A DNA stretch of 64,000 bases. It comes from Scatosoma sp045660265 (GTDB taxonomy: Bacteria > Bacillota > Clostridia > Christensenellales > Borkfalkiaceae). Made by a program: the position numbers and the translations under genes. The notes beneath the pieces are model-generated. The model did not search any database and was not told where the DNA came from. It worked only from the letters and a program-made list of their open reading frames with translations. This document shows positions 52,078 through 61,311 of the stretch, piece by piece. The DNA is taken from NCBI GenBank assembly GCA_045660265.1, contig JAZRDM010000038.1, positions 1-64,000 of the forward strand, written 5' to 3'. Within the stretch, counting starts at the first letter, position 1. Each line of letters starts with the position of its first letter.

Positions 52078-55050
52078 TTAAGTGGCTATTTTCCAGTAGC
52101 CGTTTTGATAAGTGAGCGTTTTTGACGCTACATAGTCTGCGTTAGAGCTGAACTTTTGTAAGTTTGCCGTAACGGAAGTTGTGCTTGCCGTAACGCCTGT
52201 GGACGTAATGGGGAAGTATAATCCGCCAAAATATGCATAGTTTTGCGCGCCGACAGTGATAAGGCAATCTTTTAATTCGTTGGTTACGACAGTAGGGGTA
52301 AGTTTATAGTCGATAATAGATTCTTGGCTGCTTGTGGTAAGCAAGGAATTATTTGCTAAGAAGAAATATTTTGTACCCGTACTTGAAGTGAAGATACCTG
52401 TCTTGCTGTTGTAACTGCCTTGCAGGTTATTATTGGCATCATGTAAGTACGCCACGCCGTTAGAAATCATAGGTTGCGCGTAGAAACGCAGCGCTGCTGA
52501 ATAGGCGGAATCGTTGCTGGACGAAGTGATGCTCGAACTGCCAAACCAGTAGAAGTTGCCCGAGAAGATATTCAAATCGTACGAATTAAAATAAACGTTG
52601 TTTAAGGTGCTTAAGTTTTGTGTATTCCACGCCTTTTTGGTTGTATCGGCAGACGTGGAGAAGGTGTTTACGTTGATATTGCCTGCCAACGTGTAGGGGG
52701 CTTCGCTTGCGTTGCCCGTCATAAATTTGATGTTGCCGTAAACGTCAACGTTGGCGCTTTTAAACACTCTATTCCAGTAATCTGTATAAGAGAGTTTGGT
52801 AGTGGTGCTAGAACTATTTAAATCGTAGCCGGAGCCGATATATTGACTATTTTCGATGGGGTCGTTGTCCATTGCCAAAATACCGCCGGAGAGATATTTG
52901 CTTTCGCCTGGCATGGTTTTTGTGAAGGTTATTATAACGGAAACTTCAACTTGTTTATCTTCGAAAGTTACTTTGCCGTTGGAATGACCTAAAATAAGTT
53001 CGCTGTTTTCGTCAAGCATAATGCTTGCGCCAGGCATAACTTGAATTTTTTGCGAAAGCGTGAAGGTGGACGAATAGAAATTCATATCCAAGAACGACGA
53101 AATGGGGAAAATGATTCGGTTGAGTTCTAACGTCATAGGGAATTCATATTTTCCTAAGAGAGACGTAACGCTGGATAAATCCATAGACGCGATAACGTCA
53201 ACGTTGGGCGGGTTAAAGATAGCGTCTACGTTTTCGAAATTAAAACAGTTTTTCTTTAAGTCTTGATACGTGAAAGGTTCGACGTTTAACGATTCTACTT
53301 CCGCGCGGGTTAAGCGTACTACGCCGTTTGAACCAGACTTCGCTTTGATGTAGAACATGTAACTAGCGTCTCCGCCCATAATTGGGAAGTACATGTTGGT
53401 AAAGCCTAAATCCCCTAAATTGAGCTTGGTATACGCCGTGAAATTGCCTGCACCCGAAGACGTGGCTTGAATTTCTACTTGGGTGTCTAAGTAAGGGAAA
53501 TAATAATTTTCAAAAGGGGAAATGCCTTTTGCGTACGACCAAAGGGTACTATTACCGCCTTTTAAAGACGCGATAACCATTTGTGAGTATAAATACCCGC
53601 CTGTTTTTACAACAATTTTACCAGTGCCGACACTATCCGTGATATACCCAAAAGAATGCAGGACGCCGCCGTTTTCGATAGTGATGGTATAGCCGTTTAA
53701 GTCGAGTTTGACATAGTTGCCGATAATCGAGCCTTGCGGGCTAAATCCGCCTGAAAGCGTTGCGCCTGTGTAACCGCCTAAATTAAGCGTGCCTTTTATC
53801 GTTAAGTCGTTTTGCAAACGAACGGTGTAATCTCGGGGGTTAGCGATTTTCTTTGTGGCATTGGCTTGCGTTTTACCCGTGTAATCAAGGGAAGCGAAAT
53901 AGTCGTCTCCGACTATGGCATTTTTTTCGTTGCCCTCTACGTCAGTGATGGTCGAGCCTTCCTTAGCTTCATATTGGTAAGCGCCGCTATTCATACAAAG
54001 GTTTACCGTTGCACCGCTTTTAATAGTGGTAGCCGTACTTTTTTTGCCTAAATTAAGCGCTGCGGATGAAGAGGAATACGTAACGTCTTTGGTGATATCG
54101 TGCGCGCCGTTTGCGTAAGCGTTTAACGTACCGCTTAACGAATTTACGCTGTCTGTTAAAGAGTTGTAAGACGTTGTATCGTAATCGGTATCCGATTGCG
54201 TAGACCATTGTACAATGATAGGCAACGTGTCATTGAAGTCTCTTATGTCATCAATGGTAATAGGCTTTGTGAAATCGAATTCAGTAGAAGGGGTAGAACT
54301 GCCTATGGTCATATTATAAAAACCGATAAGGGCGTAATCTCCATAGGTAAGAGTAGGTTTATTAACCGTACTGCCCAAAGCGACCTGCGCCGTGTGGAAA
54401 ATTTTAGTGGAAGAGGAGTTTTCTTCGGTTACCAACCCAGCCTTGTACGTTTCGGTTACTTGATTTAAACGATAAGTAACTGTTCCAGTACGGGTTTTTG
54501 TAGGATTAAGCCATGAACCGCTAGACTTTGTATCATCAGTGGCACTAATTAGATACAATTCATGATATATTTTTGTGAGAATGCCTGTCTCTTGGTCGAT
54601 CGTTTCCGTTCCTTCAAAGGTATGCAATAAATACGGTTTGCTGTAGCTTTCCCAAGAGTCTATGCCGGCGGAGAAAGATTTTCCGTTTACAGTGAAAGAA
54701 ACAGTAGGCTCAGCAGGAGAGCTTAGTAAACCGCTGCTTGTAGTTTGTTTGCTTGCAGAAGATTCGCTAACAGTTTCGTTTTTACAACCATCTGGCAGAA
54801 TGGCCATCGTCCAGTAATAAAATTCTACGGGGACAAGGAACAAGCTTGTGCTTTGATTGGGTTTTGTAACGGTGGTTTCGCCTATTGTTACGTCTGTTTC
54901 GTTTGATGAAAGCGAATTACCCGCCATAGATTGCTCTTTTGTCGTTTGGTCTAAGATAAACCAGTTGGAATTCCCCGAACTTAAAATAGAAAGGGGGATA
55001 AAAATACACGCCAAAAGAATTACCAAACAACGCTTGATATTAAATCGCAT
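52078..55050 (-). CDS. Large secreted protein with SipW-like signal segment
   Basis: A 990-residue secreted protein with a basic N-terminus, a hydrophobic helix and then SSGNSNWFILDQ, reminiscent of the G-x-x-W pattern of the smaller SipW substrates. The body is Ser/Thr-rich and beta-rich, with repeats of the type found in beta-helix or adhesin-like proteins (ALNLGKKSTATTIKSGATVN, TIKGTLNLGGYTGATLSGG, VKLDLNGYTITIENGGVLHS, PGASIMLDENSELILG, NVDVYGNIKFMTGN). I recognise no enzymatic domain and no cell-wall anchor. It is probably a structural or adhesive component of the same surface structure. A strong AAAGGAGG precedes the ATG; 75 bp separate it from the second small protein gene. Confidence 0.75.
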   Translation of the reverse strand: MRFNIKRCLVILLACIFIPLSILSSGNSNWFILDQTTKEQSMAGNSLSSNETDVTIGETTVTKPNQSTSLFLVPVEFYYWTMAILPDGCKNETVSESSASKQTTSSGLLSSPAEPTVSFTVNGKSFSAGIDSWESYSKPYLLHTFEGTETIDQETGILTKIYHELYLISATDDTKSSGSWLNPTKTRTGTVTYRLNQVTETYKAGLVTEENSSSTKIFHTAQVALGSTVNKPTLTYGDYALIGFYNMTIGSSTPSTEFDFTKPITIDDIRDFNDTLPIIVQWSTQSDTDYDTTSYNSLTDSVNSLSGTLNAYANGAHDITKDVTYSSSSAALNLGKKSTATTIKSGATVNLCMNSGAYQYEAKEGSTITDVEGNEKNAIVGDDYFASLDYTGKTQANATKKIANPRDYTVRLQNDLTIKGTLNLGGYTGATLSGGFSPQGSIIGNYVKLDLNGYTITIENGGVLHSFGYITDSVGTGKIVVKTGGYLYSQMVIASLKGGNSTLWSYAKGISPFENYYFPYLDTQVEIQATSSGAGNFTAYTKLNLGDLGFTNMYFPIMGGDASYMFYIKAKSGSNGVVRLTRAEVESLNVEPFTYQDLKKNCFNFENVDAIFNPPNVDVIASMDLSSVTSLLGKYEFPMTLELNRIIFPISSFLDMNFYSSTFTLSQKIQVMPGASIMLDENSELILGHSNGKVTFEDKQVEVSVIITFTKTMPGESKYLSGGILAMDNDPIENSQYIGSGYDLNSSSTTTKLSYTDYWNRVFKSANVDVYGNIKFMTGNASEAPYTLAGNINVNTFSTSADTTKKAWNTQNLSTLNNVYFNSYDLNIFSGNFYWFGSSSITSSSNDSAYSAALRFYAQPMISNGVAYLHDANNNLQGSYNSKTGIFTSSTGTKYFFLANNSLLTTSSQESIIDYKLTPTVVTNELKDCLITVGAQNYAYFGGLYFPITSTGVTASTTSVTANLQKFSSNADYVASKTLTYQNGYWKIAT

Positions 55051-55125
55051 ATTCTTATCCTCCTTTGAATTTTTTTATAATTTACCTTTTACTTCGACTT
55101 TTAGAGTTTTTAAGAGTTGGTTTTG

Positions 55126-55794
55126 CTACGCGGCACTGATTTTAAAGGTCAGCTTGTAATTCGACCAACAAATTGCTTGAACGTAATCACTCGCCACGCC
55201 GCTTGCGTTAGGAATGAAATCAAACGTGAACACAAGGGTTGCCGTATCGTCTAACGATCTTGACACCAAGTTGTAGAGGCTTGCCGACGTCGTTGATTTG
55301 ACGTGAAATTTCGCCAAAAGCGCCGTACTGCTTGCCGACACTAAACCGCCTACCTTTTGGTTGGGGAAGCCGTCTAAATGTGCTGTGGCAACGGTGGGGG
55401 CTGTCATATACGCGGTGCTTTCAAAAATGTCAACCGCATTTGTGGTGTTTACACATTCCAGTGTGAGATAATAAGCGTCGGTGTAGCTGATTTTTTCCAT
55501 TTTCGCTTTATTGAAAGGAACGTTAACAGTGAGTGTGGTTTTAGAAAAAACTGCTTTTAGGCCGGTGCCGTCATTTTCTAAGCTGTACTCAAATCCGCTT
55601 TGGCTACTGATGGCGCCTATTCCAAGCTTGTCTAGCGAAACGCTTTCTACACTTTGCGTTTGGATGGAGCCGTCGAGGGTTCCGTCTCCTAACGTTGTGC
55701 CGTTGGGGTCGGTTATCGACCACGTTGCAAAACCTATGCAAAAGAGCGAAACGAGCATTAACGCTTCCACTAATGCAATGAGTTTTTTTAACAT
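55126..55794 (-). CDS. SipW-dependent TasA-like secreted protein, second copy
   Basis: The 222-residue product has a signal segment ending FCIGFATWSITDPNG, the same G-F-A-T/A-W pattern as its neighbours. The mature part is beta-rich with strands separated by about 20-25 residues (TLTVNVPFNKAKM, YYLTLECVNTTN, ATLVFTFDFIPN, YKLTFKIS). It lacks the AWGE/FxxxNP block of the other two copies, so it may be a different subunit, for example a minor or anchoring one. CGGAG lies before the ATG and the gene is 17 bp after the first copy. Confidence 0.78.
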   Translation of the reverse strand: MLKKLIALVEALMLVSLFCIGFATWSITDPNGTTLGDGTLDGSIQTQSVESVSLDKLGIGAISSQSGFEYSLENDGTGLKAVFSKTTLTVNVPFNKAKMEKISYTDAYYLTLECVNTTNAVDIFESTAYMTAPTVATAHLDGFPNQKVGGLVSASSTALLAKFHVKSTTSASLYNLVSRSLDDTATLVFTFDFIPNASGVASDYVQAICWSNYKLTFKISAA

Positions 55795-55811
55795 TTGTTA
55801 TCTCCGAGTGA

Positions 55812-56489
55812 TTAGTTGTTCGGGTTGATAATCGAAGCGTTTAAATCTAACACGAAACCTGCTGCGTTTAATGCATACAACTTGGTAAGGTTAGCGCTTG
55901 CTTCGTCGGCTAAAGCGTTCGAGAATTCTTGGTTGTTGTAGAATTCCATAGGGTTAACGAAATTGAATGCTTCGCCCCAAGCGAACGTAAAGGTAACTTC
56001 TGCCGTGTAAACACCGTCTGCATCTGCATCAGCAAAGCTTGCCAAATTAAGAGCGTTTACGGTGGGAAGCGCGCCTACTACTTTGTCAGTGTCGCGTGCT
56101 GCTACATATTCTGCCATTTGCGTTTCATCCCAAGCGAAAGCGATAGAGATGTCGCTGATGGTGCCAGCATCTTTGCTAGATTTAAGGTTAGCGTAGTTTT
56201 CAAGGGTAACGACCAACGTAACGGAAAGAGATTCTGCAGGGTCGCTAGCATCATGCGTCAACCAGTTATAAGTATAGGTGCCCGCTTTAGGACCATAGGT
56301 AATGGTAGCGTCGGCATCTTTCCAATCATGAGACAAGATGATACGGTTATCAACAACTTCCTTGACTTCGATATTACCGCTAGCGTCATCTTGCGTGTTA
56401 CCCGTGATAACCCATGCTGCGAAGCCGGCGCCGATCATGCCGATGCAAAGTAAAAAGGATACTGCTATTGTTACAATTCTTCTTTTCAT
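55812..56489 (-). CDS. SipW-dependent TasA-like secreted protein, first copy
   Basis: First gene of the operon: 225 residues with MKRRIVTIAVSFLLCIGM and the SipW-type signal end GAGFAAWVITGNTQDD. The mature part is an acidic beta-rich domain with SVTLVVTLENY, ISIAFAWDETQM and TFTFAWGEAFNFVNP. The last segment closely matches the third copy (FAWGEKFDGMNP). A perfect AAAGGAGG site and a near-consensus promoter suggest high expression, fitting a major fibre subunit. Processing by the downstream SipW-like peptidase is inferred from the signal pattern and operon, not shown. Confidence 0.83.
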   Translation of the reverse strand: MKRRIVTIAVSFLLCIGMIGAGFAAWVITGNTQDDASGNIEVKEVVDNRIILSHDWKDADATITYGPKAGTYTYNWLTHDASDPAESLSVTLVVTLENYANLKSSKDAGTISDISIAFAWDETQMAEYVAARDTDKVVGALPTVNALNLASFADADADGVYTAEVTFTFAWGEAFNFVNPMEFYNNQEFSNALADEASANLTKLYALNAAGFVLDLNASIINPNN

Positions 56490-56559
56490 ATTTTTGTCCT
56501 CCTTTGACTATGAAAAAAGATTTTTTTTGTTTCGACTGTTAATGGTTTTTAGCCGAGTG

Positions 56560-56612
56560 AGTATGTATAAAATACATACTGACATTGTAGTGATTTCATA
56601 CTGTTTTGTCAA
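56560..56612 (-). promoter_or_regulatory. Strong promoter and start-site palindrome of the surface-fibre operon
   Basis: Minus-strand TTGACA (56612-56607), 17-nt spacer, TACAAT (56589-56584). Immediately downstream, covering the expected start site, is a perfect 9-bp inverted repeat AGTATGTAT-aaa-ATACATACT (56560-56580), a strong candidate repressor site. The repressor is not identified in this window. Confidence 0.75.
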
Positions 56613-56838
56613 TGAAAATTTCGCGAAAAAGCGGGGTGTGGCTGATATTTCATTTAGGTTTCACATAGAGGGTAAAGGGTTGTCATATAAACCTATGACA
56701 TTTTTCACATAAAACAGAGAATATAGGGTATAGCGCGGGGTGGCGGCGGTGAAATTGCATCCATAAAACGTTATACAAAGGGAGATTTGTACAACGGGGA
56801 ATGATTTAGGTATTTTTAAAAAGGGATAGGAAGAACAT

Positions 56839-56982
56839 ATGAGTTATTTTAACGTTAAAATTTCGTTTAGCTGGGGGCATGTACGAGTTGAAACGTTTTC
56901 CACTATAAAAAATACGGATAGGGCAATTTTTACGTTAAAATCGCGTAAAAAGGGGCTTAAACGGGGGACAGGGTTGCGTTGA
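56839..56982 (+). CDS. Small basic hypothetical protein, 47 residues
   Basis: An ATG at 56839 preceded by AGGAAG at 7 nt opens a 47-codon frame ending TGA at 56980-56982. The peptide begins MSYFNVKISFSWGHVRVETF and ends in a very basic tail (LKSRKKGLKRGTGLR). It lies in the 550-bp gap between the two minus-strand surface operons. A 14-bp palindrome TTTTAACGTTAAAA overlaps codons 4-8. No family is recognised. It may encode a small membrane-active or nucleic-acid-binding peptide or be chance. Confidence 0.4.
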   Translation: MSYFNVKISFSWGHVRVETFSTIKNTDRAIFTLKSRKKGLKRGTGLR

Positions 56983-56984
56983 GC

Positions 56985-57021
56985 AAAAAAAAACACGGCG
57001 TAGGCAAGGCGCCTACGCCGT
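56985..57021 (-). terminator. Rho-independent terminator of the large lipoprotein gene
   Basis: An 11-bp stem ACGGCGTAGGC/GCCTACGCCGT (56995-57005 with 57011-57021), read on the minus strand, ends in a run of nine T. Confidence 0.87.
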
Positions 57022-57039
57022 ATAAATTGTTAACAACAA

Positions 57040-60000
57040 TTAGTCGTTATAAGGATCGTTTTCGTCAAGGGGTTCAGCCTTAGGTTCTTTCTTTTCAGGC
57101 TTTTCTACTTTACGAATTTTAACAGGTCTTTGAACTTTTGCTTTGGGCTGCGTTGCTGCTGCACGAGCTTGGTTCTTTTTTGCTTGTTTTACCGCTCTAC
57201 GAACGATAATACTGATGATTGCAAACAACAAGATTGCTGCGATTGCGATAGAGCTTGCAAGCAACCAGCCGTTCATTTCGGAGTCCGTCGAAGTTGTCGT
57301 ATCTTCGTCAGTCGAATCGTCTGTTTCTTCGTCTTCTACAACGTCGGGGCTTACTTCTTTATCGGTGAACGAGAAGTCTGCAAATACGAGATGTTCTTTG
57401 TTGCCGTTGTCGTATGCCATGTACGCAATGCCTTTTGCTTGTTGCGTTTGGTCGTAGTTTGCGTAAGAGTTGCCAACGCCGTTTTCATCTGCGTCTTGAT
57501 AGTATCTAAGGAACTTATCCGTATCGTAGAAGGAGAATGCGTCGTATACAACCGTTGCTTCGTCAATCTTATCCAAAACGTCGTTTTGAAGATCGCTCAT
57601 GGTCGTGTCGCTTAACGAGCCAGGGTTGTTCGAGTCGAACATAACGTACGTGTTAGCGGGGTTCGTATTGTCGCCCGTTCTCGTACCGCTGAATACTTCT
57701 AAACGATAGGAGATGTCTTTGGAGCCTGCGTGGAGATAGAAGGTTACCGTCTTCCATGCGCCGTTGGTGTTGTTAACTGCCACCGAAAGAGCTTTTGCGC
57801 TTTCTGCTTGGTAACGGGCAATGCTTGTAGGAAGTTGTTCTACTTCAAGCGTGTGCGCCTTATCGCCGTAATACTTGCCTTCGTGCTTGTAGAACGCGAT
57901 ACCGTCCATACCTTGATTGTTCCAAAGGTTTGTGTAGTTGTAGCTTACGCCGTTTTCTGCAACAAGTTTGTTACCGTCTGCATCTTCGCTGTAAGCGCTA
58001 AGGTTTGCATAATAAATGTCTGCGTTGTACTTGCTTGCACCGCTCCAAGATGCGTTGACTTTGTAAAGACCCGTCTTTTCATCATACTTGAATGCGATAT
58101 CCGTCTTTTCATTGAAATCGTGAGAGGTAGGATCTACTACGCAAACGTTGTGGTTTGCATCATACCAGTAGGAAAGACGTCTGGAGACAGAAAGCTCGGA
58201 TTTGCTATCCGTATCGCTCATGTCTACAAGATAAATATTTGCGGTTGCATTTTCGCTAACCTTTACGCGAAGGGAAACTGCAAGGTAGTCGCCAGCGGTA
58301 AGGGTTTGGGTTGCACCGATATAACCATACGCTTGCGCTTCCTTATTATATATAAAGAGAGGTTGCGTTGCGTTGCCGAAGAGGTTGTTTAAGTCAAGTC
58401 CGGTTGCCCAGTCTTGCGTCTTATAGGTGTCGATATAATCTTTATGCAAGAGGCCTGCATAAGCATTGTCGTTGATGTCAACGCTTGCGGTTTTATCATT
58501 TACGATATAACCGCTGCCGCCTACAACGCCCGTATAGTTTTTGGGAGTTGCGAAGCCGTCTTCAATGTGGTTGTTTGCGGAAGAAGGAACGGTTGCCGTC
58601 GTGTCGAAGCCGTTGTCGCCCGTTTTTTCGTCTGCACCGATAAGGGTTACTTTCTTTGCATACGTGCCAGCCGTTGCATAGTCGAAGTATACTTCGTCCA
58701 TATTTTCGAAAATTTCGAATTTAGCAAATGCTGCATAGCCAGGATAGAAAGAAGCTTTCGTTTGGTCGATAATCGTCGTAGGACCGTACGTGAAGGAAAG
58801 GGTAAATTCTACGGGAGCATCCGTCGGGTTTTCAACGAAGAAGAAGCATTGTTGCCAACCGTCGTAGATGTCTTCGATTGCGTTTTCGCCTTCGCCTACG
58901 CTAACGGAAGTGATGGACGTTGTGTTTAAAGAAGCGAATGCGGAGCTGTTTGCGTTCTTCGTTTCTTTTAACGTTACACCTGCTCCTGTGTAGCTCTTAA
59001 CGTCGGACGTCTTCACGAAGAAGGAGATTGCTATACGGGAATCTGCTGCGAGGGTGAACTTATCATCCGTAACCGTTGCCGTGTAGGATGCGCCGCTTGC
59101 GCTCATAAGCATCAACACTTCGTCGCTGTCTGTTACAAAGGAGTTATCTTTAAAATCGTTATTGTAAATAGATTGCAAGTAAGTGTTGTTTGTGCCGTTT
59201 AACGTGGACGCTTTGTTGTAAACGATTTTGTCGTTCGTTGTATCAAAGCCAGTGCCGAGACCCGAATATACGGGATAGTTGTTGGGGTTGTATTCGCCCG
59301 TACCGCCAAAGCCCGAAACGTAGGTGTTCTTGTTGAGCTTTTCTTCCGTTAACTTCATTTCAACGGAGTTGAGGACGTGGGGGTTGAATGCCGAATACAA
59401 GTCGATTGCGAACTTCGTGTCCGAAATTTCGGAAGCGTTGAAGATTTTTTCTTCCGCGCTTGTTTCAACGAAAACGGTTGTGTTTGCAACATCTGCGGGC
59501 AAATCTTTGTTAACGTACGTTTCTGCCGTTACGTCGTCGAAGAATGCGTAGCCGTTTACGTGTTCCCATCTATCCAAACCGCCGCCTTGACCTAAACCAA
59601 GTACCATTGTGAAGGTCGAGCTTGCATACGCGCTTGCATTTAAATAGAAGGTGTATTGCGTCCATTCGTCTGCAACGATATTTTTAACTTGGAATTGATC
59701 GAGGGTCGTGCCGCCGATAGCGTGCGTAATTGCAATGTAAGCACCTCTATCTTTGGTAACGTCTTGCGCGCTATCTTCGTCGCCGTCGGTGTAACCGATT
59801 TGCAAGTCGCTCGTTTTCACCCAAAGGGATACGGTTGCCGAGGTGCCTGCTTCAAGGGTAAGCGTCGAAGAGGACGTGAATTTTTGAGAAGTACCGCGCT
59901 TGCCCGATTGTTCGTTGTGAATCATGATAACGCTGTCGTTGTCGTTTTCACCGTTGTTGTGCGTGCCGGGATTTGCGCAGGTAGGAAGGTCTTCTAAATC

Positions 60001-60528
60001 GATATTGAATGCTTGATAGAATTCGAGATCTTTCAAAGCAACGTCGTTGTTTTTATCGGGGTCGTATACGTCGTAGAACGCAAGCTTTTCCGTTAAGCTC
60101 ATTTCCGACCAGTTTGCTTTAACGTCGCTGATGGACATTGCTTTTAATTCGGTTTTAAGGTCGTCGATAGACTTTTCGGTATAAACGTATTTTTCGTCCC
60201 AATTCTTTACGTCAACGATACCGCTTGCTGTTTTGGATGCGTTTGCGGAAGAGTTGGACGCGGAGTTTTGCGTTAAAGACCAACCCGTCGGCGCCGTAAT
60301 GATGGGCGTGAGTTCGCTTTCTTTATTGTAGAATTCGAACGAGCCGTTGTTGATGCGCGATTCGTCCTTGGGAACGGAAGTCGATTCGGAAGTCGAGTCG
60401 CTAGAGGAATCGGACGAGGTGCTGTCGTCGCAGGAAGCGAGAATGCCTGCCGTCGAGGAGAGCATCATTACCGATAAGAAAAGCGCAAGAAGTTTTTTCG
60501 TCTTGCTGTTTTTAAAATGTTTTGCCAT
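57040..60528 (-). CDS. Large cell-surface lipoprotein with C-terminal membrane anchor
   Basis: The 1162-residue product has a lipoprotein signal with lipobox ILASC (Cys33) and a Ser-rich spacer, then several beta-sandwich modules of the carbohydrate-binding (CBM4/9-like) type: RINNGSFEFYN at about residue 58, a module with VSLWVKTSDLQIGYTD and TQYTFYLNAS (about 215-330), and one with ISFFVKTSDVKSYTGAG and GWQQCFFFVEN (about 490-600). It ends with an acidic stalk, a membrane helix (WLLASSIAIAAILLFAIISI, about 1085-1105) and a Lys-rich cytoplasmic tail. It is thus anchored at both ends, which is unusual. It has its own terminator, and AAGGTGG precedes the ATG. The repeated modules suggest glycan or polymer binding. 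Confidence 0.8.
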   Translation of the reverse strand: MAKHFKNSKTKKLLALFLSVMMLSSTAGILASCDDSTSSDSSSDSTSESTSVPKDESRINNGSFEFYNKESELTPIITAPTGWSLTQNSASNSSANASKTASGIVDVKNWDEKYVYTEKSIDDLKTELKAMSISDVKANWSEMSLTEKLAFYDVYDPDKNNDVALKDLEFYQAFNIDLEDLPTCANPGTHNNGENDNDSVIMIHNEQSGKRGTSQKFTSSSTLTLEAGTSATVSLWVKTSDLQIGYTDGDEDSAQDVTKDRGAYIAITHAIGGTTLDQFQVKNIVADEWTQYTFYLNASAYASSTFTMVLGLGQGGGLDRWEHVNGYAFFDDVTAETYVNKDLPADVANTTVFVETSAEEKIFNASEISDTKFAIDLYSAFNPHVLNSVEMKLTEEKLNKNTYVSGFGGTGEYNPNNYPVYSGLGTGFDTTNDKIVYNKASTLNGTNNTYLQSIYNNDFKDNSFVTDSDEVLMLMSASGASYTATVTDDKFTLAADSRIAISFFVKTSDVKSYTGAGVTLKETKNANSSAFASLNTTSITSVSVGEGENAIEDIYDGWQQCFFFVENPTDAPVEFTLSFTYGPTTIIDQTKASFYPGYAAFAKFEIFENMDEVYFDYATAGTYAKKVTLIGADEKTGDNGFDTTATVPSSANNHIEDGFATPKNYTGVVGGSGYIVNDKTASVDINDNAYAGLLHKDYIDTYKTQDWATGLDLNNLFGNATQPLFIYNKEAQAYGYIGATQTLTAGDYLAVSLRVKVSENATANIYLVDMSDTDSKSELSVSRRLSYWYDANHNVCVVDPTSHDFNEKTDIAFKYDEKTGLYKVNASWSGASKYNADIYYANLSAYSEDADGNKLVAENGVSYNYTNLWNNQGMDGIAFYKHEGKYYGDKAHTLEVEQLPTSIARYQAESAKALSVAVNNTNGAWKTVTFYLHAGSKDISYRLEVFSGTRTGDNTNPANTYVMFDSNNPGSLSDTTMSDLQNDVLDKIDEATVVYDAFSFYDTDKFLRYYQDADENGVGNSYANYDQTQQAKGIAYMAYDNGNKEHLVFADFSFTDKEVSPDVVEDEETDDSTDEDTTTSTDSEMNGWLLASSIAIAAILLFAIISIIVRRAVKQAKKNQARAAATQPKAKVQRPVKIRKVEKPEKKEPKAEPLDENDPYND

Positions 60529-60677
60529 GTAACCACCTTCGGTTTTTGTTTTTTATCGTTTCGTGCGCATACTTTCAAAAATGCATAATGAGAGCATTCG
60601 AAAGAATTGTACCATACTATTTTAATATAAAATTAAATTAGTTGCAAGCGTTTATACCTAAAAATCAAAGAAAAAGT

Positions 60678-60760
60678 TTGATAATTTTAAAAAAATTACG
60701 CAAAATATTTGTATGGAAATGCAGGGGAAGTCTTTTACGGACGATTTTCCTGCTTTTTTT
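60678..60760 (+). promoter_or_regulatory. Possible promoter and attenuator before the first tauE-like gene
   Basis: TTGATA (60678-60683), 17-nt spacer, CAAAAT (60701-60706) may be a weak promoter. A hairpin GCAGGGGAAGTC with GAC..TTTTCCTGC (60721-60753) is followed by seven T, a terminator-like structure ending 22 bp before the ATG at 60783. It may reduce readthrough into the tauE-like genes. No other feature was found in 60529-60782 apart from the upstream region of the minus-strand gene. Confidence 0.35.
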
Positions 60761-60782
60761 AGGAAAATATGGGGGAAAACGT

Positions 60783-61151
60783 ATGCAGGAAAAAGTGAGA
60801 GAGAACGCAAAGCGGGTGGCTTGTTCGCTTGCTGTCGGGATAGCAAACAGCGTTTTTGGCGGCGGGGGCGGTATGCTTGCAGTGCCTTTGCTTAGCCGTT
60901 TTGGGATGCAAGAAAAGCAAGCACATGCTACCGCTCTTTTGATTATTTTGCCCGTATCGGTTTGCTCATTTTTCTTGTATCTTTTTAACGGGATTTATGA
61001 TTTTCAGGTATGTATTCCTACCGCAATCGGCGTAACGGCAGGCGGGGCGTTGGGGGCTGTTTTATTAAAGAAATTGCCGATCAAAATAGTGCAAATTGTG
61101 TTTGCTATCTTGCAATTGATGGCGGGGATTTGGCTGTTTATAAGTTGGTGA
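60783..61151 (+). CDS. Half-size TauE/SafE-family membrane protein, first
   Basis: The ATG at 60783 follows GGGGGA; longer in-frame versions lack a ribosome-binding site. The 122-residue product matches the N-terminal half of TauE/SafE transporters: IANSVFGGGGGMLAVPLLSRF with the glycine-rich turn, then four hydrophobic segments (VACSLAVGIANS, ALLIILPVSVCSFFLYLF, AIGVTAGGALGAVLL, QIVFAILQLMAGIWLFISW). The family exports sulfite, organosulfonates or related small anions. Full-length members have about 250 residues; a second half-size gene follows, so a heterodimer is likely. Confidence 0.8.
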   Translation: MQEKVRENAKRVACSLAVGIANSVFGGGGGMLAVPLLSRFGMQEKQAHATALLIILPVSVCSFFLYLFNGIYDFQVCIPTAIGVTAGGALGAVLLKKLPIKIVQIVFAILQLMAGIWLFISW

Positions 61152-61311
61152 GTTGCAAACAAAATTAACGTTTTTTTGCGCGACGGGGATGACGTTTTAG
61201 CTGTTTTCGTTGATGGAGTGTGATACGGTTTGCCGAAGAGTCGTCGATAGCATTCTTCTCAAAGGATAAAAAATGAAACACAAATTAAACTTGTTTGTCG
61301 GGAGAGGAAAA

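Noticed and set aside
51199..56489. LPXTG sortase substrates
   Set aside because: None of the secreted proteins ends in LPXTG, a membrane helix and basic tail, and no sortase gene is present.
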